DNA of 64,000 nucleotides from Amphiura filiformis (lineage: Eukaryota > Echinodermata > Ophiuroidea > Amphilepidida > Amphiuridae): the NCBI RefSeq assembly GCF_039555335.1, contig NC_092640.1, forward strand, positions 37,207,569-37,271,568, given 5' to 3'. The translations under genes and the position numbers were made by a program. The notes beneath the pieces were generated by a model. The model made no database searches and was not told the DNA's origin. It was given only the letters and a program-made list of their open reading frames with translations. This document shows positions 22,440 to 47,830 of the stretch, piece after piece (within the stretch, counting starts at the first letter, position 1; every line of letters begins with the position of its first letter).

Positions 22440-23142
22440 ATACGTATGAGAAAGGGCGATTCAGGGGATGGGGCCCCGCACAGTAAATTGCTATATTCTT
22501 CGACACCGAGGCAATATAGTTGAATTTGCCGTCAATTTTGAAAATGTTTTATGAACGAGCCTATTTCAAAAACACGGATCCACCCCCACCCCCGGGGTGG
22601 GGATACCCTGTACAAATGACCATACGGGGACGTGGCGTAAACATGGATAGCATTTTCAGCCTTTAGGTATATTAATGACCGCTTTTCCTAGGCCAATTTG
22701 GTATATGGATAGGTCCTTTTTTCAAGGTTTTTTTTGTGGAAAATAGCCCAATTTTTCCTCAAGCTAGACAACATTTTTGAAATTTCGCTAATATTTAAAG
22801 GACAATTTGTAAAAACTACGACTATTTGGGTTAAATTTGGCCGAAAAAATTGGCTTTTGGTGTATCGATGGGTACAAATTTCTTGACAAATTGGTATATT
22901 GATGGGTCCACTTTCAAATTCTCCGCGGCACACCCCTACCAAAACATACTTGAATACCGCCCCCTATCCTCACCTGCGTATAAAGTACCTGATTCTTTAA
23001 ATAAAGAGTATGAAAATTTATCAAGCAAATTTACAGTTACGAAATATTATAATATAAATCGTGACCCGTTTAATTATGTAATGCACACCACTACTGCACT
23101 GTTTGTATATAAACACGTATTAAATAATAAAATAACTGGTCA
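22440..23142. other. Intergenic DNA including a duplicated GPCR 3' flank
   Basis: About 22500-22980 is repeat-like sequence with CCACCCCCACCCCCGGGG and TACCAAAACATACTTGAATAC stretches. About 22990-23140 matches the 3' flank of the class A GPCR (5770-5960), with ATTATGTAATGCACACCACTA in common. No gene seen. Confidence 0.5.
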
Positions 23143-23515
23143 TTTAAGGTTATTAATTATTTTAAACTGTTGTGATTTGGTAGTTCACAGCATCTTACGA
23201 ATGGTAGTGAGCTTTGGCAAAAACTGCATCGCTCAATTCATAGCAAGCGTGTAGAAGAATTAAAATATCACAGATATACTTTTATAGGTGCTGCGGTTCT
23301 TGAGTTACGTTGTAAAGAGGGCTGAAACAACAACACTTTTGTAAAACGTACATAACTCATTAACAACAATAAATTAAGCAAGTTTGCTAAGTATACGATT
23401 TGTAGAATGAACTTTTCAAAACATCAAGGTGTTAATTTTCAATAATATATTGATCTGGATAATGAAAATCGATTTTTAGGTTGCTTCGACCAACAATACC
23501 TCGTCTACCCTTAAG
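23143..23515 (-). repeat. Dispersed repeat R1, copy 2 (inverted)
   Basis: Reverse-complement copy of 20935-21300 with high identity, ending CAACAATACCTCGTCTACCC. With copy 1 it forms the arms of a 2.6-kb inverted arrangement around the GPCR fragment. Confidence 0.8.
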
Positions 23516-24000
23516 CTTTTGCAAAACTTATCTTGGAATCCTTGCCCAGTGTATGACTGGCCATAACGTATCGGAGATAGAGTTTTTGTTGACAACTTTG
23601 TTTATGGTATTCGACAACACGTCCTTGGTTAAAAAGACTTTGAGAGATCAGTCGATGACCAAAAAAGAAAAAAATATAAAGAAAACTAAAAGGTTATGTG
23701 CGTATTTGAGATCCGGATACCGTCACCTATTGGATTCACACGGATTTCTTTATGCCCGGGCACTCTCTTTACATTAATAAAATCCCTTTAACAAGGAATG
23801 GGGCGACCAATGGGAGCTTTGATGTGATGTGCTGAAATAGCTTGAAATGCAACCGTTTAGGTAACATTTTCTTCTTTAAAATAATATTGTAACATTAGTA
23901 AACACAGAGAGGTTAATATGGAATGCACGGCATATTATATTGAAATGAGAGATGTATAAAATGGTACTGCATAGGATGCAATAAGATTGGGTTAAAAAAG

Positions 24001-24440
24001 GAATAAAGCTCAGGTTACCATTTCGCTTTGCATATTTAATTCTTTTGGATTGAAGACAAGAATAAAGAATCTGAACAAATGTTATTTAGGGACTTTTTAT
24101 TTAATCAATACTGAAAAAGATATAAATATAAACATTTAGATAACAATGTTTTTACTTCGAAACAGCAATGAAAATGATATGACTGTGCAAGAGGATTGGT
24201 TTCAAATAAAATGATTAAAGCTCAGGTTAACATTTCGCTTTGCATATTTAATTCTTTTGGATTGTTTTTCAAACAGGGTATTTCTTTCATTCTTTATGAC
24301 TGCATTGGTAAAGAAGACAAGAATAAAGAATCTGAACAAGTGTTATTTAGTGACTTTTTATTTAATCAATACTGAAGATATAAATACAAACATTTAGATA
24401 ACAATGTTTTTACATCGAAACAGCAATGAAGATGATATGA
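24001..24440. repeat. Imperfect tandem duplication of about 200 bp
   Basis: 24001-24190 and 24211-24440 share AAAGCTCAGGTTA, CATTTCGCTTTGCATATTTA and a long stretch ending GAAACAGCAATGAA. The second copy has an extra 45 bp or so after CTTTTGGATTG. Confidence 0.85.
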
Positions 24441-25228
24441 CTATCTTAGATGAAGTTTAAGTTAACATTAACAATGACCTGGGGGACGCGACCCGATTGA
24501 TTAGAGGTGGCTTAATACTATCCAATCACAACACGGGTGTATGAATTAGGAACAATTCTAGGAACATGAAAACAATGTCAAAACAAAATTTAACTTACAG
24601 TAGATATAAGATATTTTTCACAAGATTATTTTATGTGCTGGTTATTCATGAACTGGACTTGACTACCTAAAGAAAAAAATCAAACATGATTGGTCAATTT
24701 AGCTCCGGGAATCGAACAGTAAGCTACGCGTAGCAGCTCCACATTATGAACGTTCCGGCCAACCATAGGCCTGTCAGCAAGTATAACACGGTGCTCCTTT
24801 TAGGGAGGGAATTGGGTTACTACATAGCCTTTTGCGTGCTTCTAGTATGGTAGAGAAATGCTCCGTTTTGGGCAATTGTTCCTCTTAAACATAAAAGATT
24901 CATATGTTTCCCATATCTTCCCATGTGCTTCATTCTTGAGTAAACATCGCAAGATATGTCACTAGATCTTTTTGCTTTTAACTAAAAACCGGTTCAGGCA
25001 CAAATAGGTCAAACTATACGTTTCCACTATCCTTATGACCTGATGAATACATTGTTGTAGATTTATCATAATATGATCACCGTTGCTCCACAGTTGTGGG
25101 AGGACAAGATGATGATTCAGCTATTTTGACCAAAACAACTTATACTTTTCAATGCAGGGGCATCTTTCGAACTATATACTTAATTTTGATACACCATGTA
25201 TTTAGCGACCATTCTCTGAATGATCATG
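24441..25228. other. Intergenic DNA and 3' flank of gene B
   Basis: No gene seen. 25089-25228 is homologous to the 3' flank of gene A (11093-11240), sharing ACAGTTGTGGGAGGACAAGA, so the A/B duplication extends at least 140 bp beyond the stop codons. A B-box-like GTTCGATTCCC on the minus strand near 24711 is too weak to call. Confidence 0.5.
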
Positions 25229-38625
<13,397 letters not shown>

Positions 38626-39164
38626 ACTGTTCCGAGCTCTTCAAATACCGTTCTCGATGAAAAGATGCAAAATGTTAAGCCTTATAGATCTCAGGTGTAG
38701 TTTTGTAAACGTTGTAGAAAGCAGCTTCGGTTTTCATTTCAATTTGTTACATAATCGCGTGACCGCAGAATCAATTGGTAATTTGAAGTTACCTTGATTA
38801 AAGTATACAAAAGATGTGTTTAAATCCACGATATAAGTGTAATATCCACGAGTAGAGAAATCGAACAAGTCAATCTATATTTGAAAGCGTGGTGTAGATG
38901 TTCGAATAATCCTTGGATTATGTGTTTCTGTGAAAGAAATATAGACCATCAAATAATTTTCTATCGAGGTTACAAAAAATAGACACTCGAGTGTGATGTA
39001 CTTCTAAAACCATAGTAACAAAGTGCATCAAGCGATATTGAATGATTGAATGCAATGGCTCAAAAAGGCAAAGGCTGTGTACCAAGGCACTACAGTTACA
39101 AGGCGAATGTATTATTATTTATTAATATATAAAACTACAAGATATTGAGAGATAATAATCGCTA

Positions 39165-39275
39165 AAGCGACAAAACTTACATGCAATATTGTTCCGAGCT
39201 CTCCGAATACCATTCTATCTCGATGATAAGATGCAAAATGTTAAGCCATCCAGACCGCAGGTGCTATTCAGATTT
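39165..39275 (-). pseudogene. Damaged duplicate of gene B exon 1 region
   Basis: Matches 38570-38705 around the exon 1 donor (CGACAAAACTTACATGCAAT) and upstream leader (TTCCGAGCTCT, AAGATGCAAAATGTTAAGCC). It has lost about 30 bp that include the start codon and most of the signal-peptide codons. It cannot act as the same exon. Confidence 0.7.
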
Positions 39276-39624
39276 GTTAATCAATACTTCCAAATATTAA
39301 GTACAGATTAATTAGTCAGGGTCATCAACATACTCAAGGGCTTTGGGCACTGTGAATACAATGTCTTTTTCAGCGGCGCTATGTGTTTTGTAGAGTACCA
39401 TATAATTGTACGTATTATGAATACGTTTCCGTTGATACTTCACCCGTTTTTGTATTGTTAATTATTATGTCTATTTATCTCTAGTGCGTCTATACGTAAT
39501 AATTGCATGATGCTGTTACATGTACGTTCATGACATAAACAGTAGACCTGAACTTTCATTCCTTTTTACATAAATTTCCATTTCCATTTATATACATTTT
39601 CCATTTCTGTCCTGTTGTTTACTT

Positions 39625-39887
39625 GAAGACCTGAGCGCAAGAAGACCGTAAGTCCATTTGGCCTCTCAACATGTATACACTAAAGTTGCGTATAGTTTCG
39701 TATAGTTTGGTAATGTTTTATACATGTTCAGGGGCCAAAACAAATCTTTCACAACCTTTCATGATGTTTTTACCCTGGAACATGTATTAAACATAATAAA
39801 ACCCTAGGCTAATAAACTATACGTAACTTTAGTGTATACATGTTGAGGGGCCAAGTGGACTTACGGTCTTCTTGCGCTCAGGTTTTC
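39625..39887. mobile_element. MITE family M1, copy 3
   Basis: 263-bp palindrome of the GAAGACCTGAGCGC family, flanked by a perfect 4-bp ACTT duplication (39621-39624 and 39888-39891). It is upstream of gene B. Confidence 0.9.
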
Positions 39888-39899
39888 ACTTACCTACTT

Positions 39900-42157
39900 C
39901 TTGTTACTCGATGATCAGGACAAGCGATTGGCCAGGTCTTTGCAAAAAAACCGCAGTGTAGGTAGATAACATGCATGCGTACTTACCATGCTTACTACTT
40001 ATCCTTAATAATTATAACTTTTCGCGTCTGGCCCCAAGGGGCCAGATGCATTTAGTGTCTGGATTAAATCCCCAGTGAGTTCCAGTGACACATTCTAGAA
40101 GTTATCTGTTATAACTCAGCTGAAGATGTGATCATTGATACTGAGACAGAGACTGAGGCAGAGATGGGATTTGACCGACCAGCCTTTTATGACTCTTTAG
40201 GGTAAGGCGGCTTATGGTGTCATAAATTTAGTAGGAAGAATTGTGGCCATAATAGGTTCATAGGTCAACGCTAGAAAGTACAATATAATAAATCAGAAGA
40301 TTATATGAACATAGTCGTGTGTTGCCATAATATTAATGTATATTGCTGTAATTTTTGTAATAATGTTCCTCCAAACTTAATGATATCCCGGGAATGATAT
40401 GAAATAGTATAATTTGAAACTATTTTTTGTTCTCTAATTATATTACACAAATTGTGAAGCACGCTGGTAAAGTAATGCACTTCATTTCACAAAGTGATCA
40501 TTGAAAGCAGAGATGGGTTTTGACCAGCCTAGATTTAATTAATTAATTAATTAATTAAAATAATTAATTAATTAATTAATATTAATTAATTAATTAATTA
40601 ATTAATTAATTAATTAATTAATTAATTAATTAATTAACTAATTAATTAATTAATTAATTAATTAATTAATTAATTAAATTCCTAAACAATAGAATGCATT
40701 AATCTTGGACTATAGATAATAATATATTACCAAGACAAGGTACAAATACACATGGCTATTTATATTAAAACTATTCTAAACACAAGTTAAACTTTCCAAA
40801 ACATTGAAGTTAAGATTTCAACCTGTACATAACTGGAATAGTTAGGGAGTACCCAGGCCGTACGGAGGTCACATGACTGCACAACCCCCCCGCCGGACTG
40901 CCCCACCTTGGCTCCACATAGCTGCAAAGAGGTAGGCAGTGTATGCAGTAAGCCTATATAAAACACAGGTCTTCTGATCAGTCAAGAACTTAGAAGGTGG
41001 TGATTCAACCAAAGAACTAGTACTCCACAACTGAGCTATGATTGCTGAATAAGTATATGAACTACCTGTATGCTACTACTAGCCATACTGGTACTACATG
41101 TAGCCCTCTGACTGCAGTCAGAGAACATCAATCCCCATTATGCCAATATGTTTGTATATAAATGTATATGAATGCATGTGGTGTTACTATGCTATAGAAC
41201 ATTTGGCTCAGAGGTCACAGCTACGATATCAATTTAAAGTAAATGATTTGGTACATGAAGATCAATCAAACCTAATTATGAACTTGAGACGGCCAGATTT
41301 AGTGACCTTCTCTGTCAAACATTGCACAGATTCTCATGTTGAGTATCTGTGATTTTTGTGAGTGAGAATGTTTCACTGGCAAATGCTTAATCAATGCTTA
41401 ATTATTTTGATAATAGTAGGCCTATATCAAACAGTCTAAGTGGAATAACTTGCATGATGGGAGCAGGAGGATTTTTTACAATTAATTTAGTGTCCGATTA
41501 TAATAGCAGACTTTAATAGTAGTAGTTTAATGGTTCCTTCTAATTCAGTCTGTGATGAGAACAACAATGCAATTCAAATCATAGATGTTTAAGAAGTGTG
41601 ACCTCAGACCAGCCAGCCAGCTAGCCAAGTTCATGAATTAGTGGCCATGGTCATTCACCAGTCAACTTTCATATTGCAACATCATCCCTATATGTCAAAA
41701 AATAACTTCATAGGCTACAGAACAGCTGTACGAATAATTGTCATGGGGACTTGAATGAGGTTAATATTCCATCCATTCCCTGGGTAAAGTCAAGCACTAC
41801 TGAATATAGTTTTATGAATTTTGTCATGGGGAGTGAGGTTAGTTTTTTTAGTAGCCTGCAGATCCATTAGATACTCTGCATTATCCTGTAAAATAATTTT
41901 AATGAGGACGAAGTTAAATGCATTTGGCTACTTCGTTTCAAAGTAGCCAATTTGGGTTCAAAGGACAAGGTCTAAACTGAATGTAATATCACCAGGCTGA
42001 AGCCTGGGTGAAAAAATATAATATCTGTACTACACCAAAGCGTATTAAGCATAACTTGAAACTCAGCTGACAGGTTATTGACCAAACTAAACAGTCTTTC
42101 AGAAGATTACTATACCAACTAAAGTGAGGTTCAAGTAACTGCTTACAATGAATGAAG
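39900..42157. other. Intergenic DNA, no gene seen
   Basis: No domain-bearing frame. It contains a small near-perfect palindrome, CTGGCCCCAAGGGGCCAG, near 40027, and a long TTAA array. Confidence 0.45.
40528..40676. repeat. (TTAA)n microsatellite
   Basis: About 150 bp of TTAATTAA repeats with a few single-base interruptions. Confidence 0.97.
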
Positions 42158-42165
42158 TATAATAC

Positions 42166-42485
42166 CCCGGGGGGGTCACTCCCATTGTGGCCTGTACACC
42201 ATCCGCGATAATCAACTTTTGAAAAGCACCCTAAACAAGGATTTAACCCTTGGCTAAAACGACACCCTAAACAAGGATTTCATTCCTAACATCAAATTTC
42301 ATACCCTAAATTTCATTTCCGCGTATTTAGAAATTGCCATTTTGCTACCCTTTTTTCCAATTTTTCATGTTTTTGACACCCTAAACGCGATACGCGCGTA
42401 TCGTGCTTTCCCACGAAAAACGACCCTTTTACGCGTTTTCATTATCGCGGATGGTGTACAGGCCACAATGGGAGTGACCCCCGGG
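42166..42485. mobile_element. hAT-like MITE with 8-bp target duplication
   Basis: 320-bp element with inverted ends of about 45 bp (CCCGGGGGGGTCACTCCCA at the left, TGGGAGTGACCCCCGGG at the right), extending through TTGTGGCCTGTACACCATCC. Perfect 8-bp duplications TATAATAC flank it (42158-42165 and 42486-42493). Eight-base duplications are typical of hAT transposons. The interior has ACACCCTAAACAAGGATTT direct repeats and no ORF. Confidence 0.9.
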
Positions 42486-42493
42486 TATAATAC

Positions 42494-44265
42494 ACTTGAA
42501 AATATCAAAACAAGAAATCGGTTGCCATGGTAAAAAGTTTTTAGCATGTGAATCCTGTGACCTTAAAACACTATTGGTCACGCTGATGTATACTCAATAA
42601 AACATATTCATCACAGACATAAGATTCTCAGCAAATGTTGAATGAGAGGAGGATGGTGAGGAGAGATTAACGATCAAAACTTCTGCCAGGGACAGAATTT
42701 GCAAACTTGGCCTCACCTACAGGTCAAGCTCAAGGGCCAAATATGCCTATAGACTGCTGTATTAAGATAAATTGGTGCATCTTAATATCAGGGTACAATT
42801 TGGAGAATATTATTATTATCCAAAAATAATATAATTATGAAAGAATGAATTAACTCTCTCAACATTTACCTAATATTATAACTACTGATCAAAGGCCTAT
42901 CTGGCTATACAATAAGTAGGCCTGATAACAAATAATATAAATTCTTACTCTACAATGTTCAACAATCAAGCAGGAATATAACCACAATCTCATGGTATAT
43001 GTTTCAACATACCTTATTATTCATAGCTTAACTCATCAGCCTAATCAAGTGCTCGAATTAATTTTAAACAATAATAAACAAACACCATTTTACTGATACT
43101 TCCTGTGCGCACTCATAACTAGTATGAACGATATTTCATTATGACCCAAAGTTAAATAAATTGCATCAGCAACATAATAATTCAACTTTTACACAAAACC
43201 TACATAAACCATTACTATGTTTACTATCCCGCTTGATAGTGATCATATTAACACATTATAATTACAAAAATTTACAGTACCACTATCATGCCGCAACTAG
43301 GATTATACCATTTTGTGCCAGGGTTGCATTATAATATTAACCTTTTTAAAGAAAAAAGAGTAGTCAGTTAAATAAATAATTAATTAATCAATGTCATCAA
43401 CAGAGGTCATTCAGGGTCAGGTTATATGGGGTCAACGAGATGAAACAGTGTCGCTATCATGAGTACATATCACTTGAGTACATATGTCCAATACCATCAA
43501 CAATAAAAAGTAATAATTCTCAAAAATTATTTAAATACCACCAACTATATTCATTTTTATATTTATGTCGATTAATAAAAAGTCATGAGAATATACTAGT
43601 ACTTGGATCCTGATTCGTCAAGTCTGTTTCCATGACCACAACGCATCCAATCTTTTCTCTGGACCAGACGCATCCCTTTTTAAAGGGATTTTTATTGTTA
43701 TTAATTCAATATGAGTTCATTATGCATTGGCTACTAGTACATTAACCTTGACTAAAAATAATTAAATTTTTCTCTAAAAATCCAGTCATATTTTTAATCA
43801 TGTGGAAGCTATCACACCAGCTCTGGGTCTGTTGTTATCCGTGCCGACAAAGCAATTTCGATTGAAATATCTTCAGTTAAATGGGAAGAAGGTCGTAGGC
43901 ACATAAAATGAGATCAAAAATAAATTTAATAATTTTTCACATTCTCATATCTTGAAAATCTACCTTACAAACACAATTGCATGGAACTGGTTGCTGTATC
44001 ACATGTCACAGCCTGGACATTTCGGCAACATAGAGATTAAGGCACGTGAAGAACAAAATTAATGAAGGTTTTCGTAAGAGAGTGTTCGCGGAGGAGGGGG
44101 GTATCCGTATTCCCCTATGTCGGGGTGTGTTTTATGTTCTTTGGCTACGAGAATTATTTTCGTGTGGTAATCCTGAGACAGGAAAGTCCACATTGCTGTT
44201 ACAATTATTGCTTTACACACACATCAAATGGCCATAAAGGCGCAGGATTGGTCATTGCACAAATA
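42494..44265. other. Intergenic DNA, no gene seen
   Basis: AT-rich, with no coding signature or well-bounded repeat. Confidence 0.4.
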
Positions 44266-45012
44266 GCCTATAACTGCAAGAAAGTGTGCAATTTGTACAA
44301 ATAGCACAAATAGCCAGTTGCTTATTAGCAATGTGTACAAATAGCACAAATAGCCAGTTGCTTAAGCAATTTTTACAAATTGCATAAATAGCCACAGATA
44401 GTCACAGACAAATTGTACAAATAGCAATACAGGTGTTGTAATTTGTGTGATTTATGTCAGTCAATTGCACGAATACTCTACTGTTGCAAGAAAGCGTGCA
44501 ATTTGTACAAAGAGCCAGACATATAAAGCAATTCTTACAAACTGTATAAATAGCCACAGCTGTTGCAATTTGTGCCATTTAGGGGCTGTGCAATAATTAT
44601 GAGCCGGGGGGTAAAATTTCCGAACGGCTCGCCAAAAATCGCTTGCCCCCCTCTCGGTCTGCCAAAACCGCACCCCCCCCCCTGCCCGCAAAAAAACCGT
44701 TGCTCCCCCCCCCTTGCGCATGCCAAAGTTTTGGGATCCCAATTTGCAAGCCTTAAAATGGTCTATATATATGATGCGAGCGCAGCGAGCAGGAAAATTT
44801 CCATATTAAAGTGTTTCCGTACTGTTTTCCTAAGCCCTTTTAGAGCGTTTTATTTAAAAGGCGCCACATGAATGTGTGCCAAAAATTGCCCCCCCATTTT
44901 ACCCTCCCCAGGGCTCATAATTATTGCACAGCCCTTATGCATTTGTACAAATGGCATAAATAGCCACGTATGTAAGCAATTTCTACAAATTGTATAAATA
45001 GCCACAATTGTT
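44266..45012. repeat. Irregular minisatellite (ACAAATAGC family), split by a MITE
   Basis: 44266-44578 and 44938-45012 consist of variants of GCAATTTGTACAAATAGC followed by ATAAATAGCCA, repeated at about 35-50 bp. The element at 44582-44934 interrupts the array. Confidence 0.8.
44582..44934. mobile_element. MITE with TTA target duplication, inside the minisatellite
   Basis: 353 bp. The ends GGGGCTGTGCAATAATTATG and its complement form TIRs of about 25 bp, flanked by TTA on both sides (44579-44581 and 44935-44937). Three-base TTA/TWA duplications suggest PIF/Harbinger. The interior is rich in homopurine/homopyrimidine (C-run) tracts. Confidence 0.85.
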
Positions 45013-45359
45013 CGATTCAATTCCAATTCGATACTTCACTTCATAATTCAGTTTTGGATTCAAAACCAATAATTCTCTCTCTTTATTTCTTTATTGATTC
45101 GAATTACTTGAATGATTTGAATTTTTTTTCAAATAATTTCAATTTAATTCCAATTCATTACTTATTTTTAATTGATGTAAATTCTTATACAATATCGAGC
45201 AAAACGGAAAAGTATGTATTTTTATATTCAAAATAATTATAAATAAAGAGGTTTTTTTTTAATTCGTGAAGGAATGTGCTGCGCATCTTGCCGTTGCAAG
45301 TGCTGCTATTGCTTGAGTATCATTCTTAAAGATAAGTTTGGCCAATTTTTTTCAAACCA

Positions 45360-45819
45360 GAATTTTTGGCATATTTGTAATGTTTACACATGTCCTAACG
45401 TACACTTAATTTTTAGGACAACAGAAGCAAGTTTGAATTAAAGTCATATTATTATGACTTTAAAATCACCCATAGAACACCACAGTTAAGCGGCTATGAC
45501 AGTAATCGAGTCCTCTTTAATTTTACCTCATTCGTGTGTCGTAAAATTATCAGAAAACTTTCCTTTCAATTGTTACTAATACTATTTTTTAAATATTTGC
45601 CAAATAATAACCATATTCAAAATTGACTACAATATTAAGGGTTTAGGTCATTTTCTTCACGTTATGAGAGATATTTTCTGCACAAAAACGTAACAATTTC
45701 AAGTCGCGTATATGATTACGATTTCAGTATAAATAGCCTTTTAAAAATGATTTCAAAAAAATTGTCAAGCTTAAAGTTGCACTAATGGATTTGGTACAAT
45801 AGATTAGATTTGAATATAC
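45360..45819 (-). pseudogene. Sequence homologous to gene A intron 1
   Basis: Resembles 19715-19990 of gene A in order and spacing: TTTTGGCATATTTGTAATGTTTAC, CATAGAACWCCACAGTTAA, TTACTAATACT and a TTTGCCAAA / ATTTGGCAAA stretch. Gene A exon 2 should follow but is absent. This marks a partial third copy of the gene family's 5' end. Confidence 0.6.
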
Positions 45820-45898
45820 CTCGAATTCCTGCGTAGTAAAATAGCAATAAAAGTAGCTGAAGAAACGTTACAATTCCATTGTATACTTCGTACATCAT
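45820..45898 (-). CDS. Possible signal-peptide exon of a third family member
   Basis: 79-bp open segment starting ATGATGTACGAAG and ending at CGAG|GTATAT in phase 1. It encodes MMYEVYNGIVTFLQLLLLLF then YYAGIR, an excellent signal sequence. The downstream sequence resembles gene A intron 1, placing it as exon 1 of a related gene. Since its own exon 2 is not seen, it is either a relic or an alternative first exon of gene B, whose exon 2 acceptor has the same phase. Confidence 0.45.
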
Positions 45899-46302
45899 GC
45901 TTAAAGAATAATGTATTTTTATTTCAATTACCAATAGAAGGTCAGAGTTCATGCATCTGTACAGTGTCGTAAATTCAATCCGCAAAATATTACTTGAATA
46001 TTTCAACTTCATTTTAAGTCGAGTCGATTGAGTGGTAAACATGGAATTCTAGCTTAATTATGCGCAATTTTTATGCTTTCCTAGACATCCTGGTATGTCC
46101 TGAATCCTTATAATGAATATTTTACAGTTTAAAATGTGACAAAATTTATTCAATTGGCCTCAAATTGGCCTCAAAGAAATAACAATAGATGCTAACGTAA
46201 TTCATTTTAGAAACTATAGTTGTCAAAAACAAAGGCCAAACTTATGTCAATGTTAGAAACTAATTAAATTTTGTCAATGTTATAATTCGATGTCTAATTG
46301 TT

Positions 46303-46559
46303 GTAATAATCGGTTTAACTACCATAGCAATGGGTAAAACAATTTTTGAATGTATCGCGCTGCACTACAAGCAGGTTGTACTCACCACCTGTGTATGTCT
46401 GCAATCATAGATTGAATACACTCCCGCTCCTTACAGATATACTAATCTTACAGGTGCGAGTGATCAGCATGATATGGTTCAATGCAGAGGTACCGCGTGA
46501 ACGTACCAGTGCAGCGCGGTAATTCAAAAATTGCTATGGTAGTTAATCCGATTTATTAC
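46303..46559. mobile_element. 257-bp TIR element
   Basis: Inverted ends of about 30 bp: GTAATAATCGG then TTAACTACCATAGCAA, with the complement at the right. No ORF. MITE-like. Confidence 0.75.
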
Positions 46560-47830
46560 GTCACTTCGATGGCGAATACTGATTAAATGTTCTATCTTAC
46601 TAGTTAAGTTGCCATGTTAGATTTTAATCTTGACTCTGTGACTTCCTAGTGAAATTGTAAGCGTTGGTTAGTTTATCGTCTTTGGGGAATTAAACATATG
46701 ATCAAAACCTGAGTGAAATGGACCTTATAATTTTATTACATGACTATCCCAATTGTAGAAAAGATAAATTATCATCACAGCATAACAATCTGCTAAAGAC
46801 CTAGCGAAAACGTTCCAGGTGAGGGAAGAAATAGTGTAGTGTTGAACTTCAACTCTTTAAGCACTGTATCTACCACTGCAATAGGTACACTCTGCAATTT
46901 TATTATAATTAAGGTACGTTAATGCCGAAGAGGTGCACATAGATACACTGTGATAGATCAAAAACTATATACATATTTGAAAAAAAAAACAGCATGTAAA
47001 CTACAAAAGAAGTGAACCAGAACGGTGTACTGGATATCGGATGAGTTGCACTAAAGTTCCAACAAATCATTAAACAGGCCACGATTATTAAAGTTAAAGT
47101 TTACAAAGCTTTTGATAAATCTGGACGATTTAGTAAATTGGGCATAGCGTTTGAGCCCGAACTAGGAACGAAATCAAGTTATTTTTTCTGTTAGCCAAGA
47201 TATATATTACTGATTCCACTGCATATACTAGTAACATTGTTGTCATGACTCCTTTAATCTTTATTTTTGCGACTGTATAATTTATTTTGTTACAGTCCAT
47301 AGAGTACAGTATGTTAAGCAATGATTATACGTTGCAACAATATGCATACAGGATCCACATTTTATATGTTCCCCCTAACGCTTTTTGAAAAGCGTTTTAC
47401 AAAATGTAAAAATGTAATGGGTAGCCTGATTTGTTTTAGACACCGGGCCAATTTAAAGCATCGCACACCATAGGTTTGGTCACAATGGCTCATTATGTTT
47501 AAATAGACCGTTTTAAATGTTGCATCTGAGCCCATGTAAGAGAATTACTTCCATGCTTTCACAGGTATCAAAATCAATCATCACTGATCATATTTTGCCA
47601 AAAATGGTCATACAGTAACAACAAAAATCTCCCAAACGCAAAAACGTTGGAACGTGGTTGGGTTTTTCATCGTTTAAGAGTTTAGTAATGCGATTCATAT
47701 TTTGTCCAATGATAATAACATTTTTAAAATGCTTAAATAGGGAATCAGTTCTTAAACACAGGGTATATTTGACAGTTGCCCTTGTGTAATTCTTCAGAAT
47801 GTGTCGTTGGGGTATGAGATACGGAACAAC
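46560..47830. other. 3' flank of the class C GPCR, no gene seen
   Basis: AT-rich. Minus-strand AATAAA-like motifs near 47260-47280 could be the polyadenylation signal of the class C GPCR, about 0.55 kb past its stop. Confidence 0.4.

Noticed and set aside
22078-22523. Long open frames of YLLT-type repeats
   Set aside because: Produced by the TTTA/CTTA microsatellite in every frame.
24690-24760. tRNA-like sequence (B box GTTCGATTCCC) on the minus strand
   Set aside because: No convincing D-arm, anticodon stem or acceptor pairing. At most a SINE relic.
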